DNA from: Teredinibacter sp. KSP-S5-2
GTDB lineage: Bacteria > Pseudomonadota > Gammaproteobacteria > Pseudomonadales > Cellvibrionaceae
Reading direction: 5' to 3'
Length of the DNA stretch: 64,000 nt
NCBI RefSeq assembly: GCF_032773895.1
Contig: NZ_CP120416.1
Span: 1,858,001-1,922,000 of the forward strand
This document shows positions 58,001-64,000 of the stretch, in pieces; within the stretch, counting starts at the first letter, position 1, and each line of letters opens with the position of its first letter. Below the pieces are notes generated by a model. It was not told where the DNA came from and searched no databases. It was given only the letters and a program-made list of their open reading frames with translations. The translations under genes and the position numbers were made by a program.

Positions 58001-61000
58001 GTGCCGTGCAATACCAGGCCAGCTTCCTGGCCAGCACCTACCAGGGCTACAACAGCTACAACCTGTTTGGCGATAACACCGGCACCTGTGGCCTGGACAC
58101 CGACACGCGCCCAGCCAAGGCTGCCGACGCGCTCAGCTTCAGCGAAAGCTGCTATCAGCTGAACGCCGCCCACCAAAGTGCCATGACCGGCCTGGGTGTC
58201 AGCCAGATAGTCAGCACCTATGCCCATCAATCCGGCGGCATCCGCAATGCCCTGAACTGCAGTGGGCCCACCAGCTGTACACTGGGCGGTGAACTCAGCC
58301 GCAACCGGGTCGAAGTCAGTGCCATCGATGAATGGGGCAACCCGACCACGACCAGCCAGACCCAGGCGGACGACTGGGGCACCCAGGTGACCAACACCGT
58401 GACCACTTACGCCAGCGGTGCAGGGCAGGAAACCGCCTGGTGGCTGAACAAGGCCACCCAATCGGTGGTGACCAAACAGGCCATCACCGGCCGCAACCTG
58501 CTGGACGACGCCCTGGAACTCTACAGCGGCGACAAAACCGGGCTGGATAACGCGGTGATCATCACCACCATCCTGAGCTACAACAACAGCCGTATGCGGG
58601 TCGCCACCGGCGTGGCCATCAGCAGCAGCGACGCTGCCCGCAGCAGCCAGGCGCAAACCCAATTTAACGCCTACGGCCTGCCTGAGTGGGTCAAAACCAC
58701 CGCCAGCGTGCTCAATAGCAGCAACCAATGGGTGGCACAAACCCGCCAGGTCAGTACCAGCTACACCACCGATGGCTACTTCCCGCAAACAGTCAGCAAC
58801 GACCTGGGACACAGCGTCAGCAGCGTCATCGATCCGGCTCTGGGCGTGGCCACCTCGGTTACTCGCCAATTGGATGCCACCACCAGCCTGACCGCAGAAA
58901 CCGACTACGATCCGTTTGGTCGACCGCTGGAAACCCGGGCACTGGGTAGCGCCACCCAATACACCCGTTACACCACACCGGATGCCAATGCGCCTGGCCT
59001 GGCGGTGACCCAGGTGACTGTCACCCAGGCGGGCAGCCCCACCGTAAAAAGCTACCAGGATCGCCTGGGCCGCACCCTGCGCACCGCCACCCAGGGCTTT
59101 GATGGCGGCTGGCTCTATGTCGACAACACCTACACCAGTCGGGGCAAACTGGCCTTTGAATCCGTGCCCGGCACCACACCCTTAACCGGAGCGGACGATC
59201 TGGGCGCCAATGGTGTGTGGTACACCGGCTACGACCCCGTGGGTCGACTGACCGGCAAAATCAAATCCCAATCCTGTGGCAGTGATGGTGTCGACGGCCT
59301 GGTCACCACCCAATACACCACCGTGGACTACACCACCCACATCAGCCTGACCGACGCTTGCAGCGGCGGGGGCAACGACCACAGCCTGAGCATGAGTCGC
59401 ACCTACAACAGCCAGCAACAGCTGGTGAAAACCGTGGATGCCCTCGACGGCATAACCCGCTACGCCTACAACACTCTGGGCAGCCCGGCGGTCATCACCG
59501 ACGTGGAAAATAACTCGATTGTTGCCCACTACGATGGCCTGGGCCGCAAAACCCAGGTCAACGACCCCAACCAGGGCATCACCGACTTTGTCTACAACGG
59601 CTTTGGTGAAGTGCAACAGGAAACCCGGGCCAACAACAAAACCGTCAGCTACTACCTGGATACCCTGGGGCGGGTGACCCTCAGACGTGCCACCGGCGAA
59701 GCCGACAGCACCTACCTGTACGACAACGTGGCCTACGGCTACGGGCAGATGTACCAGGAATCCAACGGCAGCTTAACCCGTACCACCAGCTTCAACAGCC
59801 TGGGCCAACCGCTGACCACCACCGAAACCCTCGGCGGCGACAGCCACAGCGTGACCCAGTTATACGACGCCAACTACGGTCGCCTCAAAGGGCTGCGCTA
59901 CCCCAACAACCTGACCCTGGAATACCAATACAACGACCTGGGCTACCTCACGCAGCTGAAAAACGCCGCCAATGGCTACGCCTACCAGACCATCAACAGC
60001 ATGGACCAATGGGGCAACATCACCGGCGCCATGCTGGGCAACGGGGTCAGTGAAACCGCCCAGTACAGCGATGTAAACGGCCAGGTGCTCAGCCTGGGCG
60101 CTACCCGGGGCACCACCGCCTTACTCAGCATCTACTACCAACAGTACGATGGCTACGGCAACATCGAACTGGAAACCGTGCAAAACGGCGCGGACGCCTA
60201 CAGTGAATACTATGTCTACGACAAACTGCATCGTTTAACCCAAAGCGGGTACAACGACTTTATCGGGGCCAGCATCACCTACAGCTACAACGCCAGCGGC
60301 AACCTGCTGAGTAAATCTGACTACGCCCGCAACTACGACTACACCACCGGCACCAGCGGTGGACCCAATGCGGTCAAGCGGATTGAAAAAATCCTCAAAC
60401 AGGCAAACGGCACCACCAGCTACCAGTGGGAAAGCTTCAGCTACGATGCCCGGGGCAACATGCTCACTGGCGATGGCTTAACCCAGGCGATCTACAACGC
60501 CATGGACAAACCCACGCAAATCAACAAAGACGGCGCATTACTGACCTTCGATTACGGCCCCAGCCAAATGCGCTACCGGCAGGTGAAAAGCGACAACGGT
60601 GACACCACCACCACACGCTACATCGGCAAACTCTATGAAGAAGTGACCGAACAAACCAGTATCGGATTAAAACAAAGCTGGCGGGCCTACATCGGCAGCG
60701 TGGCCGTGGTGGGCGAAGAAGACGGTACCCCCTCCATACGCTACCAACACCGCGACCGGTTAGGCAGCGCGCGCACCTTCACCGATGAAGCGGGCAACAT
60801 TGTTGCCCGACGGGACTACGACCCCTTCGGCAAACCGCGCAAGCCCGATGGCACCTTAAAAGAAGAGCACTGGATCGCGGGCGTGCCCATGGAACCCATA
60901 CTGGACGACCTGGACAGCGCCAAAACTCCACGGGGCTTCACCGACCACGAACACCTGGATGCGGTGCAATACATCCACATGAACGGCCGGGTATACGACT

Positions 61001-61965
61001 ACAACCTGGGCCGGTTCCTGAGTGTGGATCCCTACATCCAGAGCCCGGGTAACTCACAAAGCATCAACCCCTACAGCTACATCATGAATAATCCGCTTGC
61101 TGGGGTAGATCCGACGGGGTATGTGAGCAAGGGGGTTGAGGATAAGGCAAATGAAAAGGCGGATAAGGGTTGTGGAGTGAACTGCACGACCTATGTGTTT
61201 GATGGGCACGGCAATGCCAGTACGCCTTTCTCCAAAATGAATGAGTACAAGAAGTCAGATAATGCTAACTCAAATAATAACAATGGAGGGGAGCAGCAAA
61301 ACAATGCAGATAAGAAGGAGACACCTACAGGGACAACTCCAACCCAAGATGTGGGTTCGCAAGAGCAGCGTGATAAAAAACTTGCAGATGGTAAAGTAAA
61401 TGCTAACAATGAGGGTACTCCTGTTGAGGAAGAAGTTGTTGTAACGGGTGTGAACACGAGCATACCGAAAAGTGCACTGTCTAATGCTCAGGTAGCGGCG
61501 GTTAGAGGGCCGTCACATGAGGGACAGAACAAGGGAGATTGGACAACAAAAGACTTTTTGAAACATTACCTTTTTGGCGGAGGAAAGGCTGTTAATTTAT
61601 CTGATGTTGGATTGGGTGATGATTTTGAGAATTCTGAATCAGTTAAAAATGCGACAGAGAAATTCATGGAAGGAGTGTTGAATGGCCCTATTTACAACTT
61701 GAAAGCAAGTGATCGAGTTTTAAGGAATGTCACTAATGATGGAGCAAAAGATTTTACAGGAAAGCCCGCTCTGTTTTCTTTAGGGGATGGGTGGCTAAAT
61801 ATGAGTGCTAGCTGTTCATCTGGTAATTGTACGTTTAACTTTTCAACAAGTGATATGTTTGTTGATGCACTTGATATCAATGACCAATGGAGAGGTAATC
61901 AAGACCTTCCGTTTTCTCAGCCGTACCAAATTAATCATAGTTGGACAGTGGATCGGAGTTACTAA
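52060..61965 (+). CDS. Giant secreted Rhs/YD-repeat polymorphic toxin-like protein (Fn3-SpvB-Rhs)
   Basis: A 3301-residue protein. Signal peptide at 1-36 (FASAVQA). About ten fibronectin-III-like repeats at ~37-965 (each about 90 residues, most ending ACN..GCS.W). A SpvB/TcaC-like N-terminal domain starts at ~985 (GGTATYSVPVAIPPGRNG). FG-GAP/VCBS-type repeats with DFNGDGTRDF, DVNGDGYPDI and DINGDGRPEL motifs lie at ~1320-1800. YD/Rhs repeats occupy ~2250-2990. The Rhs core end is GRFLSVDPYIQ...NPYSYIMNNPLAGVDPTGY, with the final DPTGY at 3017-3021. The remaining ~280 residues are the variable tip. In such proteins the Rhs shell encloses the toxic tip and autocleaves near the DPxGY motif. Sec export, rather than type VI, is suggested by the signal peptide and by the lack of PAAR or VgrG. 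The shell is GC-rich; the tip is AT-rich. Confidence 0.9.
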   Translation: MNVIYRAWRCFQGSRRGVALGLAGLTLWMFASAVQALSVSTTTSSTGTYTLSWSKSSGYTYWLYEKYGSGAWNSGGNVTPMTSYTYTGKTNGVWYYKLKSTYCITYPVNQCYTNWSNEVSVTVALLGTVGSISLPSTDTDGAFSVSWGAVSGATKYYVQRRTSSSSWPSTYLQSNSSTSYSESGLTNGTYYYRVQACNAGGCSSWRDSSSIDVIRTPGQPANITVVSSSTTGEFTVTWGTASGSYSSYVLERQVNGGSWSQIHSGSTSTRAKAQNVGDGTYRYRVKACNSLSCSAPTYSNNVVVKLPPGAPGFNALSSNDADGYYTVSWALGSGIVESIELQRRLNGGSWSAELCSGTTNCPNGVSFSEINLADGSYSYQLRACNSSGCSAWVTSSTVVVMRPSGMPASLSVPSADADGAFTVSWVAGTGTAETYQLQRKSGSSGSWSGNLISGNPISYSQTGLANGTYYYQVQACNRNGCSGWRASSAVTVTHIPGLPASISVPASDDDGAFNINWGAGSGIIDSYRLYRQYNGGSWELAYTGSARSYDETSLADGNYAYRAQACNVSGCSSYRTSGLVAVDHPMTSVSMTLAGSSYTGSYQLSWQASPEYKYKLYEKLGNGTYQQIANYDYIPSPQTLTKSFSNKANGIWAYKVELEYCRDYPVSMCYVGGTGTASIEVHVRPTPVAPAQITVPSYTDGSYVVSWLASDASTEPQKYYLERSSNGGSSWSNIPLNNDGLDLSYNEPSRPEGNYLYRVRAWNTTDYSAWRTSSNVSVKELPGNPTSLVAPAEHGDGAVPVSWSGASGLVDSYQVSTQSGGSWGAGVTVTGTSYTPNPALADGTYAFRVRACNTTGCNSSWLQQTGTTAVKRKPGAVSSITVPTTTSTNGQINLTWSAASGTVESYELRRYRVGQTEGALVATMGANTAITDEVGSGTYTYQIRSCNSVHCADTWATSAEVSVVLPSPNYAETYTGNVADVSLINSAPALPANYIGATAGQAGVSGGTATYSVPVAIPPGRNGVQPNVSLSYSAKGGNGLLGVGWSLSAGSAIARCGATYAQDGFTHSVQYDLGKDRLCLNGSRLVAVSGGYGYMGAVYRTEVDQFVRVTQHGGSLDDSTTWFSAEYKDGSVAYFGRTSQSQVVHQGVSTPISWLISFQHDAVGNTSGEAHTGSIPTNANNFIHYQYQTFGAGEVLLSAIQYTGEGEFLPGDRQVIFNYTALPNTQKRVHYLAGGQSETTQKLASIDTQVGLDKVQHYALRYQDSAASQRPLIRGIQQCGWEAGALACLPETTFNWLDNRHIAPPETLKVGGQTPYTDVLRVDAALPYGDFNGDGTRDFPGHYVDAEQRSRGANTVAAADSCMYGAATSKFQCIDVDVDRDGTSDPHKIQDFYWYVDYSSDGLGNYVNTGIRMETYVRQFDAQGNLVADQETRRVAIGRHDNFLGTSDVNGDGYPDIMLHKVERNTFNASPKGTVYLQVILHNRSATAPFYDNNARQTLYTHASTSNVIGGLTPNPDWPVNPTESTSPVGDIDGNGLMDFVVSMTAGPYDGVLKSFPEPLPKRFLMNFSTPNGLNFVDQGQAYGGAASAGQMVTTLMGETMPASSISVLFFHRFIDVNGDGLPDILQWSQGTKLVLRLNQGGSFGPEQVLSENPYFPIRYASQYVGPGVLYNMVTAKYGEAMQVADINGDGRPELLYPGERLIEGCSQVFDHHIKINQSGWVNLCGDELYGAYSTTDSNEYPQSPISVYHNDDSIYRYKALYFDPQADGTYSLREENTDLIGSASEVAMIDAFGDGNLDMVFAYGPRAALSDNSMGTMTAEGSALFGNNYGIYITRNYGAGTGTNGGDYQPVDVIQGVDNPYGLTSEWDYRPLSTGDASIFAANGSSAQPMYQPANAYVDPAEGYFHFGSSMYVVKTLRQSNGLGGMNAVHYGYRGAMYNFQGRGFTGFRSIIRHTETLENGVDVSVVNHTDFHQIYPYVSAVQYQASFLASTYQGYNSYNLFGDNTGTCGLDTDTRPAKAADALSFSESCYQLNAAHQSAMTGLGVSQIVSTYAHQSGGIRNALNCSGPTSCTLGGELSRNRVEVSAIDEWGNPTTTSQTQADDWGTQVTNTVTTYASGAGQETAWWLNKATQSVVTKQAITGRNLLDDALELYSGDKTGLDNAVIITTILSYNNSRMRVATGVAISSSDAARSSQAQTQFNAYGLPEWVKTTASVLNSSNQWVAQTRQVSTSYTTDGYFPQTVSNDLGHSVSSVIDPALGVATSVTRQLDATTSLTAETDYDPFGRPLETRALGSATQYTRYTTPDANAPGLAVTQVTVTQAGSPTVKSYQDRLGRTLRTATQGFDGGWLYVDNTYTSRGKLAFESVPGTTPLTGADDLGANGVWYTGYDPVGRLTGKIKSQSCGSDGVDGLVTTQYTTVDYTTHISLTDACSGGGNDHSLSMSRTYNSQQQLVKTVDALDGITRYAYNTLGSPAVITDVENNSIVAHYDGLGRKTQVNDPNQGITDFVYNGFGEVQQETRANNKTVSYYLDTLGRVTLRRATGEADSTYLYDNVAYGYGQMYQESNGSLTRTTSFNSLGQPLTTTETLGGDSHSVTQLYDANYGRLKGLRYPNNLTLEYQYNDLGYLTQLKNAANGYAYQTINSMDQWGNITGAMLGNGVSETAQYSDVNGQVLSLGATRGTTALLSIYYQQYDGYGNIELETVQNGADAYSEYYVYDKLHRLTQSGYNDFIGASITYSYNASGNLLSKSDYARNYDYTTGTSGGPNAVKRIEKILKQANGTTSYQWESFSYDARGNMLTGDGLTQAIYNAMDKPTQINKDGALLTFDYGPSQMRYRQVKSDNGDTTTTRYIGKLYEEVTEQTSIGLKQSWRAYIGSVAVVGEEDGTPSIRYQHRDRLGSARTFTDEAGNIVARRDYDPFGKPRKPDGTLKEEHWIAGVPMEPILDDLDSAKTPRGFTDHEHLDAVQYIHMNGRVYDYNLGRFLSVDPYIQSPGNSQSINPYSYIMNNPLAGVDPTGYVSKGVEDKANEKADKGCGVNCTTYVFDGHGNASTPFSKMNEYKKSDNANSNNNNGGEQQNNADKKETPTGTTPTQDVGSQEQRDKKLADGKVNANNEGTPVEEEVVVTGVNTSIPKSALSNAQVAAVRGPSHEGQNKGDWTTKDFLKHYLFGGGKAVNLSDVGLGDDFENSESVKNATEKFMEGVLNGPIYNLKASDRVLRNVTNDGAKDFTGKPALFSLGDGWLNMSASCSSGNCTFNFSTSDMFVDALDINDQWRGNQDLPFSQPYQINHSWTVDRSY
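52165..54955 (+). repeat. Ten tandem fibronectin-III-like modules in the Rhs gene
   Basis: Units of about 270-300 bases repeated ten times, encoding SW...(Y)Y.V.ACN..GCS.W-type sandwiches. Units 1 and 7 share a distinct form (LYEK...NG.W.YK...YC..YPV..CY) that differs from the others, which suggests duplication of a larger block. Confidence 0.75.
61123..61965 (+). other. Variable C-terminal tip of the Rhs protein (candidate toxin domain)
   Basis: Residues 3022-3301. Base composition drops from GC-rich to AT-rich right at the DPTGY codons. A low-complexity Asn/Gln/Lys linker (about 3050-3110) is followed by VEEEVVVTGVNTS, which resembles a TonB box, then DWTTKDFLKHYLFGGG and a beta-rich end with a CSSGNC pair and FVDALDINDQW. 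No catalytic family is recognised. As usual for Rhs tips it should be the toxic part; activity is not shown by the sequence. Confidence 0.7.
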
Positions 61966-61967
61966 TA

Positions 61968-62336
61968 ATGAGTAGGGTACTAATTTTATGTGCTTTCATT
62001 TTTTTTCTTTCTGGGTGTGAAGAGAGAGAAGAAATTAAGCTTCAAGGAGGATATGAGATTATCAGGGTCTATGGTGATGCTCATTCTATTGCCACTCCTG
62101 ATGGTCGAGAGCTTGTCATGCCAAATGTTGTTTCTGCAAAAGATGACTCTTTGTATATCATCGGACGAACTGAGGCTCCTGTTCCAGCTATTACATTGCC
62201 CGAAGGTCTAAAGCTTCAACCATATGGTTATTTTATTTTTGAAAAAGGTACTGGTGTGTTGTCTGTTGGGCTTTCATTAAAGGAGTTTCAGGATAAGCTT
62301 CTTAAGGAAAATATTTCATTAAAATTAGAAAACTAA
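61968..62336 (+). CDS. Small lipoprotein, candidate immunity protein for the Rhs tip
   Basis: A 122-residue protein. The ATG at 61968 is 2 bases after the Rhs stop, with GGAG upstream inside the Rhs gene. The signal peptide ends in a good lipobox (FFLSGC-EE), so the protein is lipidated and faces the periplasm. The mature part is a small beta-rich domain without known family (GGYEIIRVYGDAHSIATPDG). Position directly after a polymorphic toxin tip, small size and AT-rich composition equal to the tip point to an immunity gene. A periplasmic immunity protein implies that the toxin acts in the periplasm or on membranes. Confidence 0.72.
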   Translation: MSRVLILCAFIFFLSGCEEREEIKLQGGYEIIRVYGDAHSIATPDGRELVMPNVVSAKDDSLYIIGRTEAPVPAITLPEGLKLQPYGYFIFEKGTGVLSVGLSLKEFQDKLLKENISLKLEN

Positions 62337-62343
62337 ACAACCA

Positions 62344-62374
62344 AAGCCCTGGCCTAAACCCCCAGGGCTTTTTT
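62344..62374 (+). terminator. Terminator of the Rhs-lipoprotein unit
   Basis: AAGCCCTGG and CCAGGGCTT pair over 9 bp with a 9-base loop, followed by a T-run. It lies just after the lipoprotein stop codon and also overlaps the 3' end of the truncated reverse gene. Confidence 0.9.
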
Positions 62375-62687
62375 ATATCTACCCCCTAATCCCAAAAAAA
62401 CCAGCCGCTTTGTTGTTTGTTTGGCGGTGTCTCTTCAGCCTTGACCGGTTCGCTTTCCAGGGGCAACGGCTCCAGGGTAATTTTAAAGTGCTGTGTGGTT
62501 TGCACATCCTGGGGCAATTTTAAAATGATGGCTTGTTCACCTTCATGCATAAACGGGGCTAAGGCTTCGTCCTCTTCGCCTTGCTCGGTGGCTTCTTTCT
62601 TAGCTGCTTTTAGTCGTTGCTCAATATGCGCCTTGGCTTCTTTGGTCTGGTAATAGGCCAGGATACCGCAGGCATGGCATTTAAGCG
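62354..62687 (-). pseudogene. 3' remnant of an unidentified gene cut by an IS
   Basis: An open minus-strand frame of about 111 codons, ending in a TAG at 62354 and running without stop into the IS end at 62688, with no start codon near its 5' side. The encoded C-terminal fragment has KCHACGILAYYQ (a CXXC pair that could bind zinc), a Lys/Glu-rich helix, EGEQAIILKLPQDVQ and a tail ending LGLGG plus basic residues. Codon use looks coding and the DNA is more GC-rich than its surroundings. I do not recognise the family. It is the broken remainder of a gene displaced by insertion next to the Rhs locus. Confidence 0.6.
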
Positions 62688-63870
62688 TGTCCTTGGCGAA
62701 TTCCTATTTCAAGCCAAAGATGGGAGTTGAAAAAGACCACGACAGTGGCTTTCCCATGAGTAGTTGGAAAGTTTGAGCGTGTTTTTTGAGCAATCTACAG
62801 GTGGTTTTCCCATTCTGGCTGAATGGCAGCGGTATTGATTGTAGTAATGCTTAAACTGGTCAAGCTTTCGCTGTAAATCCCGGCTGTTCCAGAAGAGCGT
62901 CTGATCGAGTAATTCTCTTCGAACCGTGCCGATCACACGCTCTATAAATGGGTGGGATGTGGGTACACAGGGAATGGACTTTACTTCTTCTATGTCCAGT
63001 ATCCGTAAATTCGCTTTCCAGCGATGAAAACGAAATAATGGATCATTATCGGAACTGAGATAGTTAGGTAACGTTTGTTTGCTTTGTATCTGGTTAAACA
63101 TACGGCATGCGGCTAAGCCATTTAAATCACCGGCATGAACAGCAAAACCCACAATCCGGCGAGTAAATTGATCCATAACCACCATTACCCAGTGGCTTTT
63201 TAGTGTTGCCGATTCACAACGGAAAAAATCTGTACTCCATAAGCTGTCCTTGCTATGGCCTAAAAAGGTTAGCCACGAAGGGCCAGTGTTATCGCCATTG
63301 GGTTTGTGGTATTTGAATAAAATGCGCCGAACAATATCTTTATTAATCGCTAAGCCAAACGCCAAATTAATTTGTTGAGCAATTCTTGATGTGCCAAAAC
63401 GCGGATTTCGCTTTTTGAATTCCAAAATTGCATCAATAACTCCCTGAGAAGGCCCTTTAGGGCCGGGTTTAGCTTTGTAAAGTAATTGATACTTTTTATT
63501 TTTCAATGCTGTATGAAAGCGAAGGATAGTAGCAGGTTTCAGTAAGACAGCATTTTTGGTAATACGTTGAAGGCTAAGAAACTCCCCACATAGGGAAAAA
63601 ATAAAACGATCTCCCATTTTTAAATTAGGGCAACGTTTTTGTTTTCGGGAAAGAATTAAGAGCTGTTGTCTAAGTAGGATATTCTCGGCAACAATCGATC
63701 TCGTTTTTCTCGGTGCAAAAAACCTGAATAATGTTTTGAGAAAAAACCAAATTATTGTGCACGGGTATTTCATAGTCGCTGATCATAAGTAAGTACAGAT
63801 ATTGGCACAAATCTACTTATTCGTGATTTGATTTTGGTTAAATTAGTTAAGTATGATCAAACTTATGAGT
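62688..63870 (-). mobile_element. Insertion sequence with single DDE transposase (IS3/IS481-like)
   Basis: The end nearest the transposase stop is fixed at 62688, where TGTCCTTGGCGAATT begins; the same 15 bases start the second element at 63918. The far end is not certain; an imperfect inverted repeat GATCATAAGT (63781-63790) / ACTTATGAGT (63861-63870) marks its approximate region. No perfect terminal inverted repeat or target duplication is visible. Confidence 0.7.
62709..63773 (-). CDS. DDE integrase-core transposase
   Basis: A 354-residue single-frame transposase. A helix-turn-helix region at about 65-155 has GPKGPSQGVIDAILEFKKRN and RFGTSRIAQQIN. The retroviral-type integrase core shows D182 (LWSTDFF), D242 (LSSDNDPLF) and E278 (HPFIERVIG), with exactly 35 residues between the second Asp and the Glu. 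The C-terminus has HYYNQYRCHSARMGKPP, typical of IS3-group enzymes. No programmed frameshift is needed. It looks intact and may be active. Confidence 0.92.
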   Translation of the reverse strand: MKYPCTIIWFFLKTLFRFFAPRKTRSIVAENILLRQQLLILSRKQKRCPNLKMGDRFIFSLCGEFLSLQRITKNAVLLKPATILRFHTALKNKKYQLLYKAKPGPKGPSQGVIDAILEFKKRNPRFGTSRIAQQINLAFGLAINKDIVRRILFKYHKPNGDNTGPSWLTFLGHSKDSLWSTDFFRCESATLKSHWVMVVMDQFTRRIVGFAVHAGDLNGLAACRMFNQIQSKQTLPNYLSSDNDPLFRFHRWKANLRILDIEEVKSIPCVPTSHPFIERVIGTVRRELLDQTLFWNSRDLQRKLDQFKHYYNQYRCHSARMGKPPVDCSKNTLKLSNYSWESHCRGLFQLPSLA

Positions 63871-63917
63871 GTAGGATTCCTACATCCAGAGCTCGGGTAG
63901 TAGCCAAAGCATCAACC
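63867..63917 (+). pseudogene. Fragment of another Rhs core 3' end
   Basis: About 51 bases closely similar to 61020-61069 inside the Rhs gene (around CCTACATCCAGAGC and CAAAGCATCAACC), with about seven substitutions and one inserted base that shifts the frame. It ends exactly where the second IS begins. This is the remains of a second Rhs core/tip module. Confidence 0.75.
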
Positions 63918-64000
63918 TGTCCTTGGCGAATTGCTAATTCAAGTCAAGGATGGCAGCTCAGTTAAAAGCGCAAATCAACTATGGAAAACTGGAAAAGTAG
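63918..64000 (-). mobile_element. End of a second, related insertion sequence (runs off the window)
   Basis: 63918-63956 matches 62688-62726 in 34 of 39 positions, same orientation, including the transposase C-terminal codons (ELPSLT-stop against QLPSLA-stop). Further right the similarity fades and an in-frame stop appears, so this copy is diverged or decayed. Confidence 0.65.

Noticed and set aside
57499..58959. Long minus-strand open frame of 486 codons inside the Rhs gene
   Set aside because: It lies fully antisense to a strongly coding GC-rich region; its Gly/Val/Ala-rich translation is what third-position GC bias produces, and it has no family signature.
62417..62653. Plus-strand open frame of 78 codons after the Rhs terminator
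   Set aside because: Opposite to the better coding minus-strand remnant; Ser/Cys-rich shadow composition.

Overview
The window looks like chromosome of a marine, polysaccharide-degrading gammaproteobacterium of the Cellvibrionales type (Cellvibrio, Saccharophagus or Teredinibacter relatives). The signs are long polyserine linkers in a secreted chitinase, CBM5/12 chitin-binding modules, a large TonB-dependent receptor of the carbohydrate type, and a slt/uup/usp/topA/sulA/lexA neighbourhood arranged much as in Pseudomonas. The genus is inferred from style, not from a marker gene. Most of the sequence is moderately AT-rich. The exception is the inside of one giant Rhs gene, which is clearly GC-rich.

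Layout. 1-960: 3' end of a cysteine desulfurase. 1056-9896: a chitin-type utilisation block with a TPR protein, a secreted polysaccharide deacetylase, a TonB-dependent receptor, a divergent chemoreceptor with a Cache-like sensor, and a GH20 hexosaminidase lipoprotein. 9961-17036: a leftward envelope-lipid operon with a YbhN-like membrane protein, a GT2 polyprenyl-phosphate glycosyltransferase, two ArnT-like transferases (one fused to a PAP2 phosphatase) and a second PAP2 phosphatase. 17092-20846: PP2C phosphatase and FHA protein (divergent), a DUF5610-like protein and a glutaredoxin-like protein. 20926-24601: a hydroxyacid dehydrogenase with a divergent LysR regulator, and a secreted M60-like metallopeptidase with two chitin-binding modules.

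25471-36883 is a housekeeping block: slt, uup, a universal stress protein, topA, two small conserved proteins, and the lexA-sulA SOS operon with two LexA boxes. 37195-41650 holds a 55-codon secreted four-cysteine peptide that is easily missed, a membrane-anchored glutaredoxin-like protein, a two-subunit molybdenum hydroxylase and a GH16 lipoprotein. 42010-47533 holds pabB, a Rieske protein, a periplasmic solute-binding-like protein, a GNAT protein, a RoxA-type ribosomal oxygenase, and a small membrane protein preceded by a well-formed cyclic-di-GMP-I (GEMM) riboswitch. 48360-51086 is a GH18 chitinase.

52060-64000 is a polymorphic-toxin locus. It has a 3301-residue secreted Fn3-SpvB-Rhs protein with an AT-rich C-terminal tip, a small lipoprotein that could be its immunity protein, a truncated reverse-strand gene, a DDE transposase, a fragment of another Rhs 3' end, and the end of a second related IS.

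Together, the chitinase, the hexosaminidase, the deacetylase, the chitin-binding peptidase, the receptor and the chemoreceptor suggest capture, degradation and sensing of chitin-like polymers. The least explained elements are the riboswitch-controlled membrane protein, the cysteine peptide beside a thiol oxidoreductase, and the Rhs tip, which carries a TonB-box-like motif.
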